A stretch of 53,037 nt of DNA from Lachnospiraceae bacterium UBA2860. Lineage in GTDB: Bacteria; Bacillota; Clostridia; Lachnospirales; Lachnospiraceae. This document shows, one piece after another, positions 1 to 9,170 of this stretch (positions are counted from its first letter, which is position 1; each line of letters begins with the position of its first letter). Below the pieces are notes generated by a model, which did no database searches, had not been told where the DNA came from, and worked only from the letters and a program-made list of their open reading frames with translations. The DNA is taken from positions 1 to 53,037 of the forward strand of contig DEFE01000026.1 in NCBI GenBank assembly GCA_002350625.1, in the 5' to 3' direction. A program made the position numbers and the translations under genes.

Positions 1-61
1 TCCGGTCAAAGTCGCTGCAGAGAGAACATGGAGCTGCCGCTGCTCATGATGTGGCTGTTTT

Positions 62-88
62 ATGACAAGGGGTCAGACCCCTTGTCAT
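62..88. repeat. 27-bp palindromic repeat, copy 1
   Basis: Perfect inverted repeat with 13-bp arms (ATGACAAGGGGTC and its complement) around one central base. Near-identical copies lie at 2047-2073 and 43949-43973. It sits just upstream of the first complete gene. One frame entering from the window edge would use the TGA inside this repeat as its stop, as happens for certain in copy 2. The form resembles REP/MITE-like dispersed palindromes. No transposase is nearby. Confidence 0.8.
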
Positions 89-145
89 GTTTTTCTCGCC
101 TATTCAGTTCCCCTCTGTTACAATAGGGATACGGAGGAAAATGCT

Positions 146-796
146 ATGGCTGCTACGAGACAGGAATTTATCGATACACTCGGCGCAAAGCTCGCCGAGG
201 GCATGTCCACTGCGGAGGTTCTCTCCCAGATCCAGTACTATCAGGGATATATCGACGGGGAGATGCTCCGGGGCAAAACCGAGGAGGCGGTGCTTGAAGA
301 GCTCGGGGACCCGATGCTGATCGCCAAAACGATTCTGGAGTCACCGCGGGAGGAAGACCCGTTCGCGGCGATGCCCGAAGACGAAGAGGCCGCCTATAAC
401 GAAGGAACCTACGCGGGCGTGAATCAGAAGAGCCCCGAGGATGTGAAGGCGCAGATGGAAGCCGCCAGAGAGGCTGCGAGCGAGCAATACCGCGCCGCGA
501 TGGAAAGGGCGGAGATGCATAAGGCCGAGCGCGAAGCGGAGTCTCAAAGCGAAGCTGCGAAGGATCCGGGAGATGCAGAGCGCGTGTTGGGGAAGGTGGA
601 CCGCGGCGGCATCATGCGCGACGCCAACGGCGACTTTAACTGGGGACTTGCCGCTGTCATCCTGGCAGTCGTCATGATCATCGTCGCCTTCGTCTGGTTC
701 GTCGGCAAGGTCGTCTCTTCTCTCGGCATCTGGGCGCTTGTCATAGTCGCCGTCATTATCATCATCAGCACCTTGCGGAAAAGCGGCAAAAAGTAA
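146..796 (+). CDS. HAAS/DUF1700-like membrane protein
   Basis: A 216-residue protein. The first ~75 residues form a helical HAAS/DUF1700-type domain (EEAVLEELGDP motif near residue 60). A charged Ala/Glu-rich helical stretch, probably coiled coil, follows. Two hydrophobic segments lie at the C-terminus (around residues 165-190 and 193-210), and the protein ends in a basic tail. The ATG at 146 is chosen because GGAGG lies 9 bases upstream; an earlier in-frame ATG falls inside the palindromic repeat and has no ribosome site. Proteins of this family often pair with PadR-type regulators, but the upstream neighbour is outside the window. The function is unknown beyond a likely membrane-associated signalling or envelope role. 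The family call is from pattern and is moderate. Confidence 0.7.
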   Translation: MAATRQEFIDTLGAKLAEGMSTAEVLSQIQYYQGYIDGEMLRGKTEEAVLEELGDPMLIAKTILESPREEDPFAAMPEDEEAAYNEGTYAGVNQKSPEDVKAQMEAAREAASEQYRAAMERAEMHKAEREAESQSEAAKDPGDAERVLGKVDRGGIMRDANGDFNWGLAAVILAVVMIIVAFVWFVGKVVSSLGIWALVIVAVIIIISTLRKSGKK

Positions 797-823
797 AGAC
801 TGATAAAAACGGAGGTACCTGTT

Positions 824-2050
824 ATGCGGGATGCAAGCAGTGTCCTGACAGGGAAAATCTACTACGAGGATGCGTATCAGACGTCGTTTGATGCGCACCT
901 TCTTTCTGTGCGGGAAGATCGCGCGGAGGACGGGAGGCGCCTCTTTGACGTCGTGCCGGACCGGACCTGCTTCTTCCCGGAGGAGGGCGGACAGTGCCCG
1001 GACAGGGGCACCCTCGCAGGCTTTCCCGTCACGGACGTTCAGATCGTGGACGGCCGGATCCACCATATACTCTCGGTGCCGGAAGATGCGGATCCGGGTG
1101 CGCTTACGGAAGACGCCAAGGTCAGCGGCGAAATCGACTGGACCTTCCGCTTCTCCAACATGCAGCAGCACTCGGGAGAGCATCTTTTCTCCGGCGTCGT
1201 CCACAGAAAATACGGCTTCGAAAATGTCGGCTTCCACTTGAGTGAGCGGGAAGTGACGCTGGACTTCGACGGCGAAGTGCCCGCCTCCGACATTTTCGAG
1301 ATCGAGCGCGAAGTCAACGCCCTCATCACGAAGAATATTGCGTCTGAGATCCGCATCACGACGCCTGCGGAGCGCGAAGGCCTCTTCTACAGAAGCAAGC
1401 TGGATCTTCCGGGGGAAGTGCGCATCGTCACCTTTCCCGGCGCCGATGCCTGCGCCTGCTGCGCGCCGCACGTTAAACGGACGGGGGAGATCGGCCTTCT
1501 CAAGGTGACCGGGATGATCCGCTGGAAGGGCGGCGTCCGCATCAGCATTGTGTGCGGAGACCGCGCGCTCGCTCTCTTTCAGAGCGACCACCGGATTGTG
1601 ACTGACACGGCTGCTTTCTTATCCACGGAGCCGAAGCAGGTCTTCCCGCTCGTGCAGCGCATGAAAGAGGAGAACAGGAACCTCTCCGCGGAGCTCAAAA
1701 AAGCTGCCGCGAGAGAAATGCTGCAGCTTGCAGCCGCACTGCCCGCAGATGAGCGGGACGCGCTCCTTTTTGTCCCGCCCGCGGAGATCGCCGCGATGCG
1801 GGAGGCAGCCAATGCCCTCGTGAAAACCCACGCCGGCCTCTGCGCCATTTTTGCCGGAGATGACGCCGCGGGCTACAGCTTTGTCATCGCCAGCAGCTCT
1901 TATGACTGCCGGGCGGCGGCCGCCCACCTGAAGGAGCGCTTCGGTGCCCGCGGCGGCGGAAAGCCCGACATGGTGCAGGGATCCGTCCCGGCTTCCGAAG
2001 CCGATCTTCGCTGCGCATTTGAAAGCTTGCTTGAGAGCGCAAAAACATGA
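824..2050 (+). CDS. alanyl-tRNA editing protein, AlaX-L type
   Basis: A 408-residue free-standing homologue of the editing and C-Ala parts of alanyl-tRNA synthetase. It is expected to hydrolyse mischarged Ser- or Gly-tRNA(Ala) in the cytoplasm. The zinc and catalytic motifs are both present: HSGEH (H116, H120) and CCAPH (C212, H216). The C-terminus carries the DHHA1-type GGGKPDMVQG motif, which marks the long AlaX-L class. A GGAGG site precedes the ATG by 8 bases, 27 bases after the previous stop. The stop codon TGA is contributed by a copy of the 27-bp palindromic repeat, so the last codons may have been reset by repeat insertion. Confidence 0.9.
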   Translation: MRDASSVLTGKIYYEDAYQTSFDAHLLSVREDRAEDGRRLFDVVPDRTCFFPEEGGQCPDRGTLAGFPVTDVQIVDGRIHHILSVPEDADPGALTEDAKVSGEIDWTFRFSNMQQHSGEHLFSGVVHRKYGFENVGFHLSEREVTLDFDGEVPASDIFEIEREVNALITKNIASEIRITTPAEREGLFYRSKLDLPGEVRIVTFPGADACACCAPHVKRTGEIGLLKVTGMIRWKGGVRISIVCGDRALALFQSDHRIVTDTAAFLSTEPKQVFPLVQRMKEENRNLSAELKKAAAREMLQLAAALPADERDALLFVPPAEIAAMREAANALVKTHAGLCAIFAGDDAAGYSFVIASSSYDCRAAAAHLKERFGARGGGKPDMVQGSVPASEADLRCAFESLLESAKT

Positions 2051-2073
2051 CACGGGGTCTGACCCCTTGTCAT
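2047..2073. repeat. 27-bp palindromic repeat, copy 2
   Basis: Same element as at 62-88, with one arm mismatch (C at position 7). It overlaps the end of the AlaX-like gene: bases 2048-2050 of the repeat are that gene's TGA stop. The tRNA-Arg terminator begins 13 bases further on. Confidence 0.8.
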
Positions 2074-2085
2074 AATAGTTTACAT

Positions 2086-2121
2086 AAAAAACGCATCCGT
2101 CCTTTCGGAACGGATGCGTTC
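2086..2121 (-). terminator. Rho-independent terminator of tRNA-Arg
   Basis: On the minus strand a GC-rich hairpin (AACGCATCCGT paired with ACGGATGCGTT, loop about 8 bases) is followed by a run of T. It starts a few bases after the tRNA 3' end. Confidence 0.85.
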
Positions 2122-2126
2122 TTCTA

Positions 2127-2200
2127 CGTGAGAGACAAGATTCGAACTCGCGACCTTCTGGTCCGTAGCCAGACGCTCTATCCAGCTGAGCTACTCTCAC
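2127..2200 (-). tRNA. tRNA-Arg (anticodon ACG)
   Basis: The minus strand folds as a cloverleaf. The acceptor stem is GTGAGAG/CTCTCAC. The D arm is GCTC...GAGC. The anticodon stem is TCTGG/CCAGA with loop CTACGGA, giving anticodon ACG, which reads CGN after conversion of A34 to inosine. The T arm carries TTCGAAT. The discriminator base is G and CCA is not encoded. It has its own consensus promoter and terminator, so it is a single-gene transcription unit. Confidence 0.95.
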
Positions 2201-2232
2201 ATATCGGGTACTGCTTTTCAACAGCAAAGAGA

Positions 2233-2261
2233 ATCATAGCCCATCCCGGCGGCTTTGTCAA
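2233..2261 (-). promoter_or_regulatory. sigma-70 type promoter of tRNA-Arg
   Basis: On the minus strand TTGACA (2261-2256) is separated by exactly 17 bases from TATGAT (2238-2233). This is near consensus. The predicted start lies about 26 bases before the tRNA. Confidence 0.85.
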
Positions 2262-2302
2262 CCATTTTCGAGACGGAAGCCGATTTTTCCTGCTTAAGCC
2301 GG

Positions 2303-2944
2303 TCAGCCGAGGCGGTTGTACAGCTCTGCCTTTTTCTCTGCGAACTCTTTTTCCGTAAGGACGCCGGCGTCCTTCAGGTCCTCGAGCTTCCCGAGCGTAT
2401 CGTCAAGCCGGCTGCGGCTGATGGTCTGGGAAGAGATGTCCTCCGGGGCGCTGGAGCGCGGAAGGGCGGGGGAGTCGTCGACGCGGATGCTGGCGCCCTG
2501 TGATTCCGTTGTCTCTTTTTCCACGACTTCGGCAATTTCTCCGGCGTCCATGCGCTTCTTTTCTTCACCGGCCGCGGAGCTGCGCTTGCCCGCGCCGCGG
2601 CGCATACGCGCCTTCTCCAGAGCCCGCTTCTCGATGCGGTGGTTGATGCGCGCCTGCCGGACCGCGAAGAAGGAGGAGACGATGAGGCGATAGAGGAGGA
2701 GCACAGCCAGTGCCGCCGCGCAGAGCCAGATCAGCGGATAGACATGCTTGAAATAGGCGACGACGCCGGCGATGACGAGCGCGAGGATGAGAATCTCGCG
2801 CATCACCTTCGCCACGGGCCCGTTAAAGAACATGGCGATGAGCAGAACAAAGAGAACAAGAATGACATAGATCAGGTAAGGCCCGGTCAGCAGTTCGGCC
2901 GTAAATTCAGGAAGCTGCTTCGCAGCAGCAAGTACTTCATGCAT
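2303..2944 (-). CDS. SHOCT-domain membrane protein
   Basis: A 213-residue protein. Two or three hydrophobic segments occupy the N-terminal third (about residues 20-85). A basic helical linker and a polar region follow. The C-terminus is a short SHOCT domain (LDDTLGKLEDLKDAGVLTEK type), a roughly 30-residue helical module common at the ends of bacterial membrane proteins and thought to mediate oligomerisation. The start at 2944 has AAGGAG 8 bases upstream; an earlier in-frame ATG at 3016 lacks one. An extended -10 (TGCTACTAT) lies at 3015-3023. No clear terminator follows, so some readthrough into tRNA-Arg is possible. The specific function is unknown. Confidence 0.7.
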   Translation of the reverse strand: MHEVLAAAKQLPEFTAELLTGPYLIYVILVLFVLLIAMFFNGPVAKVMREILILALVIAGVVAYFKHVYPLIWLCAAALAVLLLYRLIVSSFFAVRQARINHRIEKRALEKARMRRGAGKRSSAAGEEKKRMDAGEIAEVVEKETTESQGASIRVDDSPALPRSSAPEDISSQTISRSRLDDTLGKLEDLKDAGVLTEKEFAEKKAELYNRLG

Positions 2945-3107
2945 AGAGACAACTCCTTCGTATATGCGCATGCGGGCGCCGCGCGGCGCGCCGCAAAAAT
3001 AAACAAGCACAAGCATAGTAGCACAAAGAGCCGCTAAAATCCAGCACTACATTCTACCCAAATCCGGTGAGCTATGATATGATATTTCTCAGGCTTTATG
3101 AGCTTAC

Positions 3108-3127
3108 GCGGCCTTTCGGCCGCTTTT
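3108..3127 (+). terminator. hairpin with T-run in the glnS leader
   Basis: GCGGCC, a TTTC loop and GGCCGC are followed by TTTT, 23 bases before the glnS start codon. A TATGATATGAT stretch at 3073-3083 could be the glnS -10, which would place this hairpin in the leader as a possible attenuator. It could instead end stray upstream transcription. There is no T-box sequence. Confidence 0.4.
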
Positions 3128-3149
3128 AAAAGTCCGATGGAGGAACACT

Positions 3150-4832
<1,683 letters not shown>

Positions 4833-4834
4833 AG

Positions 4835-5500
4835 ATGAACAGCGTCAAAGCCTGTATCTTTGACCTTGACGGAACGCTCCTTTACACGCTGGAGTCGATC
4901 GCGCACGCGGGCAACCGCATGCTCGGCGAGCTCGGCTATCCGCCGCGTCCTGTTGAGGAGTACCGCTTTTTCTGCGGCGACGGCTCCGACGAGCTCGTGC
5001 GGCGGGCGCTTGCCGCATCCGGGGGACTTACGGAAGAGAATCTCACCGCCGGAAAAATACTCAACAGAAAATACATCAGTGAGATGCCGCTCTATCACGT
5101 GCGCCCCTATGAGGGCGTGCCCGAAATGCTCGCGGCCATGAAAGCGCGCGGGACGGCACTCGCGGTCGTCTCCAACAAGCCCGACCGGGCCGCGCAGGAT
5201 GCGATCCGCGGCATCTTCGGAGATCTCTTCGACTATGTCGCCGGCCAGACGCCGGCGCTTCCGGTCAAGCCGGATCCGGCCATCGCGCTCGGGGCGGCGC
5301 GCGCGCTTTCCGCAAAGCCGGAAGAGTGCCTGTATTTCGGGGATTCCGGGACGGATATGAAGACGGGAAAAGCCGCCTCCATGCGCACGATCGGCGTGCT
5401 CTGGGGGTACCGGGATGCGGAAGAGCTGCTCCGGGACGGGGCCGACGAACTGATCGCATCTCCTCAGGAGGCGCTTTCGCTCACGGCATTTTTATCATGA
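4835..5500 (+). CDS. HAD-superfamily phosphatase, phosphoglycolate phosphatase-like
   Basis: A 221-residue HAD hydrolase. Motif I is FDLDGTLLYT (nucleophile D in the first 12 residues). Motif II is VVSNKP, motif III is the lysine in PVKPDP, and motif IV is GDSGTDMKTG. The helical cap inserted after motif I places it in the Gph/PgmB-like subfamily I. The likely substrate is a small phosphoester such as 2-phosphoglycolate, but substrate cannot be read from sequence. It starts 2 bases after the glnS stop and its TGA overlaps a possible ATG of the next gene, so it is probably cotranscribed with glnS. Confidence 0.85.
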   Translation: MNSVKACIFDLDGTLLYTLESIAHAGNRMLGELGYPPRPVEEYRFFCGDGSDELVRRALAASGGLTEENLTAGKILNRKYISEMPLYHVRPYEGVPEMLAAMKARGTALAVVSNKPDRAAQDAIRGIFGDLFDYVAGQTPALPVKPDPAIALGAARALSAKPEECLYFGDSGTDMKTGKAASMRTIGVLWGYRDAEELLRDGADELIASPQEALSLTAFLS

Positions 5501-5517
5501 AAGAGAAGGAAATGAAG

Positions 5518-5781
5518 ATGGACAGAATCAGCGATATGGCCACGGCCGTTTTTTTCGCAAAGCAGGGGCAGCTTTTTGATGAGCCCGTGGCGGAGACGGA
5601 AGAGGAGGCCCGGGAGTTTCTCGAGGACTGCCTGGCCGTCGTCGTCCCCTCAATCGCCCAAGTCAGAAAGTATCTGGACGAGTCGGGTATGGACGTCACG
5701 GGACTTACGGATGAGGAGGTCGCGGACGCGGCGGAGGTCTTCGCGCTGCCGGACGGAACCTTTCTCATTGTGGAGGGATAA
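5518..5781 (+). CDS. small conserved-looking acidic protein, unknown function
   Basis: An 87-residue acidic protein that I do not recognise with confidence. It has a helical N-terminus (ISDMATAVFFAKQ), a Glu-rich centre, a short hydrophobic segment (CLAVVVPSIAQVRKYL) and a C-terminal strand (LPDGTFLIVEG). The ATG at 5518 is preferred because GAAGGA ends 7 bases upstream. An alternative start at 5497 overlaps the previous stop as ATGA and would add 7 residues. It lies in a tight run between the HAD phosphatase and the FAD oxidoreductase (3 bases to the next ATG), which argues that it is a real cotranscribed gene. Confidence 0.7.
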   Translation: MDRISDMATAVFFAKQGQLFDEPVAETEEEAREFLEDCLAVVVPSIAQVRKYLDESGMDVTGLTDEEVADAAEVFALPDGTFLIVEG

Positions 5782-5784
5782 AGC

Positions 5785-7164
5785 ATGCATGCATATGATG
5801 TGATTATTATCGGCGCGGGACCCGGCGGCATTTTTTCGGCATATGAACTGATGAAAATGCGGCCGGATCTCAAGGTTGCCGTATATGAGGCGGGATACCC
5901 GCTCAGCAAGCGGAAATGCCCGATCGACGGGAACAAAGTAAAATCCTGCATCCGCTGCAAGACCTGCGCGATCATGAACGGTTTCGGCGGCGCGGGCGCT
6001 TTTTCGGACGGAAAATACAACATCACCAATGACTTCGGCGGCACGCTGTACGAGCACATCGGCCGGCAAAAGGCCCTCGACCTGATGCGCTATGTCGACA
6101 AGATCAACGTCTCGCACGGCGGCGCGGGCACGCAGATGTACTCGACGGCGGGCAGCAGCTTCAAGAAGCTCTGCATGCAGAACAAGCTGACGCTGCTCGA
6201 CGCCTCGGTCCGCCATCTGGGCACCGATATCAATTACGTCGTGCTGCAGAATCTCTATGAGGAGATGAAGGAGCACATCAGCTTCTTCTTCGAGACGCCC
6301 GTGAAGTCGGTGCTGCCGGTGGATGGCGGATTCCGCGTCGTCTATGAGGACGGGGAGGCCTATGCGAAGAAATGCATTATCTCCGTGGGAAGAAGCGGAA
6401 GCAAATGGATGGAGTCGGTCTGCGAGGCACTTGAGATTCCGACCAGCTCAAACCGCGTGGACATCGGCGTGCGCGTTGAGATTCCCGCCGTCATTTTCTC
6501 CCATCTGACGGATCAGCTGTATGAGAGCAAGATCGTCTACCGCACCGAGAAATTCGAGGACAGCGTGCGGACCTTCTGCATGAATCCCAACGGCATCGTC
6601 GTCAACGAGAATACGAACGGCATCGTGACCGTCAACGGGCACAGCTTTGAGGACCCGGGGAAGAAGACGGCGAACACGAACTTCGCGCTTCTTGTGTCGA
6701 AGCATTTCTCCGAGCCCTTTAAGGACAGCAACGGGTACGGCGAGAGCATCGCCCGGCTCTCCAACATGCTCGGCGGCGGCGTCATCGTCCAGAGATTCGG
6801 CGACCTCGAGCGGGGGAGAAGAAGCAATGAGAAGCGCATCGCGGAGGGAACCGTCCAGCCGACGCTCGCCGCGACGCCGGGAGACCTGAGCCTCGTGCTG
6901 CCGAAGCGGATCCTGGACGGCATCATCGAGATGATCTACGCGCTCGACAAGATCGCGCCCGGCACGGCCAACGACGACACGCTGCTCTATGGCGTGGAAG
7001 TGAAGTTCTACAACATGGAAGTGAAGCTGGACGAGAATCTGGAGTCACCCTGCCCGGGCCTCTATATCATCGGGGACGGGAGCGGCGTGACGCATTCGCT
7101 GTCGCACGCTTCGGCGAGCGGCGTCTATGTCGCGAGAAGAATCGCGGGCGGGGAGCCCGCCTGA
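5785..7164 (+). CDS. FAD-dependent oxidoreductase (COG2509-like)
   Basis: A 459-residue flavoprotein. The N-terminal Rossmann motif is VIIIGAGPGGIFSAYEL (residues 5-21). A Cys-containing segment (KCPIDGNKVKSCIRCKTC) is followed by GGAGAFSDGKYN, and the C-terminal FAD-binding part is GLYIIGDGSGVTHSLSHASASG. This layout matches uncharacterised FAD-dependent dehydrogenases of the COG2509 type found widely in Firmicutes. The three spaced cysteines near residues 52, 58 and 61 might bind metal or form disulfides; that is inference. SD GGAGGG lies 7 bases before the ATG. The last seven codons and stop lie in a 21-bp sequence repeated 40 bases downstream. Confidence 0.8.
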   Translation: MHAYDVIIIGAGPGGIFSAYELMKMRPDLKVAVYEAGYPLSKRKCPIDGNKVKSCIRCKTCAIMNGFGGAGAFSDGKYNITNDFGGTLYEHIGRQKALDLMRYVDKINVSHGGAGTQMYSTAGSSFKKLCMQNKLTLLDASVRHLGTDINYVVLQNLYEEMKEHISFFFETPVKSVLPVDGGFRVVYEDGEAYAKKCIISVGRSGSKWMESVCEALEIPTSSNRVDIGVRVEIPAVIFSHLTDQLYESKIVYRTEKFEDSVRTFCMNPNGIVVNENTNGIVTVNGHSFEDPGKKTANTNFALLVSKHFSEPFKDSNGYGESIARLSNMLGGGVIVQRFGDLERGRRSNEKRIAEGTVQPTLAATPGDLSLVLPKRILDGIIEMIYALDKIAPGTANDDTLLYGVEVKFYNMEVKLDENLESPCPGLYIIGDGSGVTHSLSHASASGVYVARRIAGGEPA

Positions 7165-7201
7165 GCTTTAAAAGAACCGGATCGCGGGCGGGGAGCCCGC
7201 C
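7141..7201. repeat. 21-bp direct repeat containing a hairpin
   Basis: An identical 21-bp sequence occurs at 7141-7161 and 7181-7201. The first copy is coding (end of the FAD oxidoreductase) and the second is intergenic. Each contains GCGGGC-GGGGA-GCCCGC, a potential hairpin. It looks like a local tandem duplication of about 40 bp. Confidence 0.8.
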
Positions 7202-7211
7202 CGGAATTAAA

Positions 7212-7248
7212 GAAAAACCGGCGGGCAGTTATATGCTGCCGCCGGTTA
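7212..7248 (-). terminator. terminator overlapping the purC stop codon
   Basis: On the minus strand AACCGGCGGCAG pairs with CTGCCCGCCGGTT (one bulged base) and is followed by TTTTTCT. The last purC codons and its TAA lie in the upstream arm and loop. Confidence 0.8.
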
Positions 7249-8098
7249 AAAGATGATAAGCTTCGCGGTATTTTTCGATCGTCTTTTTGACGACGTCCTC
7301 CGGAAGCGCCTCATAGCTGTCCGGATGCGCCGTGAGGTAGTCGCGCACGAACTGCTTGTCAAAGGAGGGCTGTCCGTGGCCGGCCTCATAGCCTTCAAGC
7401 GGCCAGAAGCGGCTGGAATCCGGCGTCAGCATCTCGTCGCCGAGGACGACGGCGCCCGTCTCGTCAAGGCCGAACTCAAACTTCGTGTCGGCGATGATGA
7501 TGCCGCGGGAGAGCGCGTAGGCGGCGCAGGCCTTATAGAGCGCGAGCGACTTGTCGCGGATGGTCTCCGCGTATTCCCTGCCTCTGCCGGGGTATTCCTT
7601 CTCAAGAACGCTCACGCTGCGCTCGAAGTCGATGTTTTCATCGTGGTCGCCGATCTCCGCTTTCGTGCTCGGCGTGTAGAGCGGCTCCGGAAGCTGCGCG
7701 CACTCGCTGAGTCCTCCGGGGAGCTGAATGCCGCAGACGGTGCCGTCTTTTAGATAGCTCTTCCAGCCGCTGCCCGTGATATAGCCGCGGACGATGCATT
7801 CGATCGGCAGCATCCGGAGCTTTCTGCAGAGCATGCTCCGCTTTTCAAAGGCGGGCGTGCGGAAGAATTCCGGCATGTCGGCCGTGTCCGTACTCAGCAT
7901 GTGATTCGGGATGATGTCTTTGGTGAAGTCGAACCAGAAGCGGGACATCTGCGTCAGCACCGCGCCCTTTCCTTCGATCGGCGTACCGAGGATGACGTCA
8001 AAGGCCGAGATCCGGTCTGTGGCCACCATGATAAGACTTGAACCGTTGTCGTAGATTTCGCGTACCTTGCCTTCTTTTACGGGCTTCATGATTTGCAT
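7229..8098 (-). CDS. purC: phosphoribosylaminoimidazole-succinocarboxamide synthase
   Basis: A 289-residue SAICAR synthetase that joins aspartate to CAIR with ATP in purine synthesis. Recognisable motifs are EGKVREIYDNG at the N-terminus, DRISAFDV, the VRGYITGSGW block and IIADTKFEFGLD with GDEMLTPDSSRFW. The length suits the longer form of the family. AAGGAG lies 5 bases before the ATG at 8098. The gene stands alone on the minus strand and not in a visible pur operon. Its 5' end overlaps the upstream region of the divergent sortase gene. Confidence 0.96.
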   Translation of the reverse strand: MQIMKPVKEGKVREIYDNGSSLIMVATDRISAFDVILGTPIEGKGAVLTQMSRFWFDFTKDIIPNHMLSTDTADMPEFFRTPAFEKRSMLCRKLRMLPIECIVRGYITGSGWKSYLKDGTVCGIQLPGGLSECAQLPEPLYTPSTKAEIGDHDENIDFERSVSVLEKEYPGRGREYAETIRDKSLALYKACAAYALSRGIIIADTKFEFGLDETGAVVLGDEMLTPDSSRFWPLEGYEAGHGQPSFDKQFVRDYLTAHPDSYEALPEDVVKKTIEKYREAYHLLTGGSI

Positions 8099-8119
8099 AT
8101 GCGCTCCTTTTCTTTCGGA

Positions 8120-9094
8120 ATGATCATCGGACCAACAAAGGATATCCTACCACAAGGCGGACGGAAATGCCATCCGCGCATCTTACATTTTTCTATTCGC
8201 GCGGCACGAACGGCTGCGCTCCTCCTTGCGCTCTGCCTTGCGGCCGGCAGCGCGGGGGCGGTACATGCGGCGGCGGAAGAGGAGACGGCATGGTCCGCGG
8301 CTGACAGCACGGCCTCTTCAGCGGAAACGCAGACGACAGGAAGCACGGTCTCTTCAGCAGAGTCGCAGAGTGCGGCCGCCGGAGACATTCCCCTGCCGGA
8401 GGTGGTCACCGCCGAGCCCGCCGAGCCCCCCGAGGAGGACATCATCGAGGACGCCGAGCCGCCCATAGAGGTGGACTGGGACGAGATGAAGGCGCTGAAT
8501 CCCGACATCATCGGCTACCTCCACGTCGACGGGATGCCTGTCATCAGCTATCCGATCCTCTACAGCGGCGACGACGAATATTACCTGCACAGGGATGTGA
8601 ACGGCGAGGAGCTATATGCCGGCTCCATTTTCTTAGAGGCGCTCAACAGTCCGGATTTTGCCGATCCCAACTGCCTGATCTACGGCCACAATATGGCGGA
8701 CGGCTCGAAGTTCGGGAGCCTCAAATTCATGGATTCACAGGAAAAATATGACGCGAATCCGTACTTCTGGATTTTGACGCCGCGCGGCAATTACCGCTAC
8801 AAGATCTTCTCGATGTTCCGGACGCCGGCCACCTCCGACGTCTATCTGGTCTACAGCTGGCACGGAAGCTCCTTCCTCGCCTGGGAGAAGATGTGGCGGG
8901 AGAGCTCCGACGTGAAGACGGACGTGCCGCTGACCGCGCAGGACCGCACGGTCTGCCTCACGACCTGCACCTCGGACGAGAACGTGAGATTCGTGGTCTT
9001 CGGCAAGTGCGTCTCCTCCAAAAAGCCCGTGCACACGCGCACGATCGCGGACGGGCCGTCGCTGCAGGATTCGTCCCCGTCTCTCCCGGAATAA
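8120..9094 (+). CDS. class B sortase
   Basis: A membrane-anchored transpeptidase of about 324 residues. The N-terminus has a hydrophobic signal/anchor (ALLLALCLAAG) after a basic stretch, then a Ser/Thr/Glu/Pro-rich linker. The sortase domain has H190 in LIYGHNM, C283 in CLTTCTS and R290 in NVRFVV, the sortase triad. The sequence around the Cys and the length point to class B. The start is uncertain: ATG at 8093, 8099 and 8120 are all in frame and none has a strong ribosome site. No gene in this window shows an obvious sorting signal. Transcription would run divergently from purC. Confidence 0.85.
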   Translation: MIIGPTKDILPQGGRKCHPRILHFSIRAARTAALLLALCLAAGSAGAVHAAAEEETAWSAADSTASSAETQTTGSTVSSAESQSAAAGDIPLPEVVTAEPAEPPEEDIIEDAEPPIEVDWDEMKALNPDIIGYLHVDGMPVISYPILYSGDDEYYLHRDVNGEELYAGSIFLEALNSPDFADPNCLIYGHNMADGSKFGSLKFMDSQEKYDANPYFWILTPRGNYRYKIFSMFRTPATSDVYLVYSWHGSSFLAWEKMWRESSDVKTDVPLTAQDRTVCLTTCTSDENVRFVVFGKCVSSKKPVHTRTIADGPSLQDSSPSLPE

Positions 9095-9100
9095 AAATAT

Positions 9101-9133
9101 AACGGCCTCTTCCCGTAAGGGAGGAGGCCGTTT
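9101..9133. terminator. bidirectional terminator
   Basis: A 14-bp stem (AACGGCCTCTTCCC and its complement with one G-U pair) with loop GTAA lies between convergent sortase and phosphotransferase genes. The T-rich flank on the minus strand (ATATTTTTAT) is better than on the plus strand. Confidence 0.75.
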
Positions 9134-9170
9134 GCAAGTGAGGATAACCCGCCAGTGAGGAAGGGTATGG

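Noticed and set aside
1..61. End of an upstream gene at the window edge
   Set aside because: More than one frame is open over this short stretch and no motif is present, so a gene cannot be assigned.
3061..3149. T-box or other riboswitch in the glnS leader
   Set aside because: The leader is short and lacks the conserved T-box sequence; only a simple hairpin is present.
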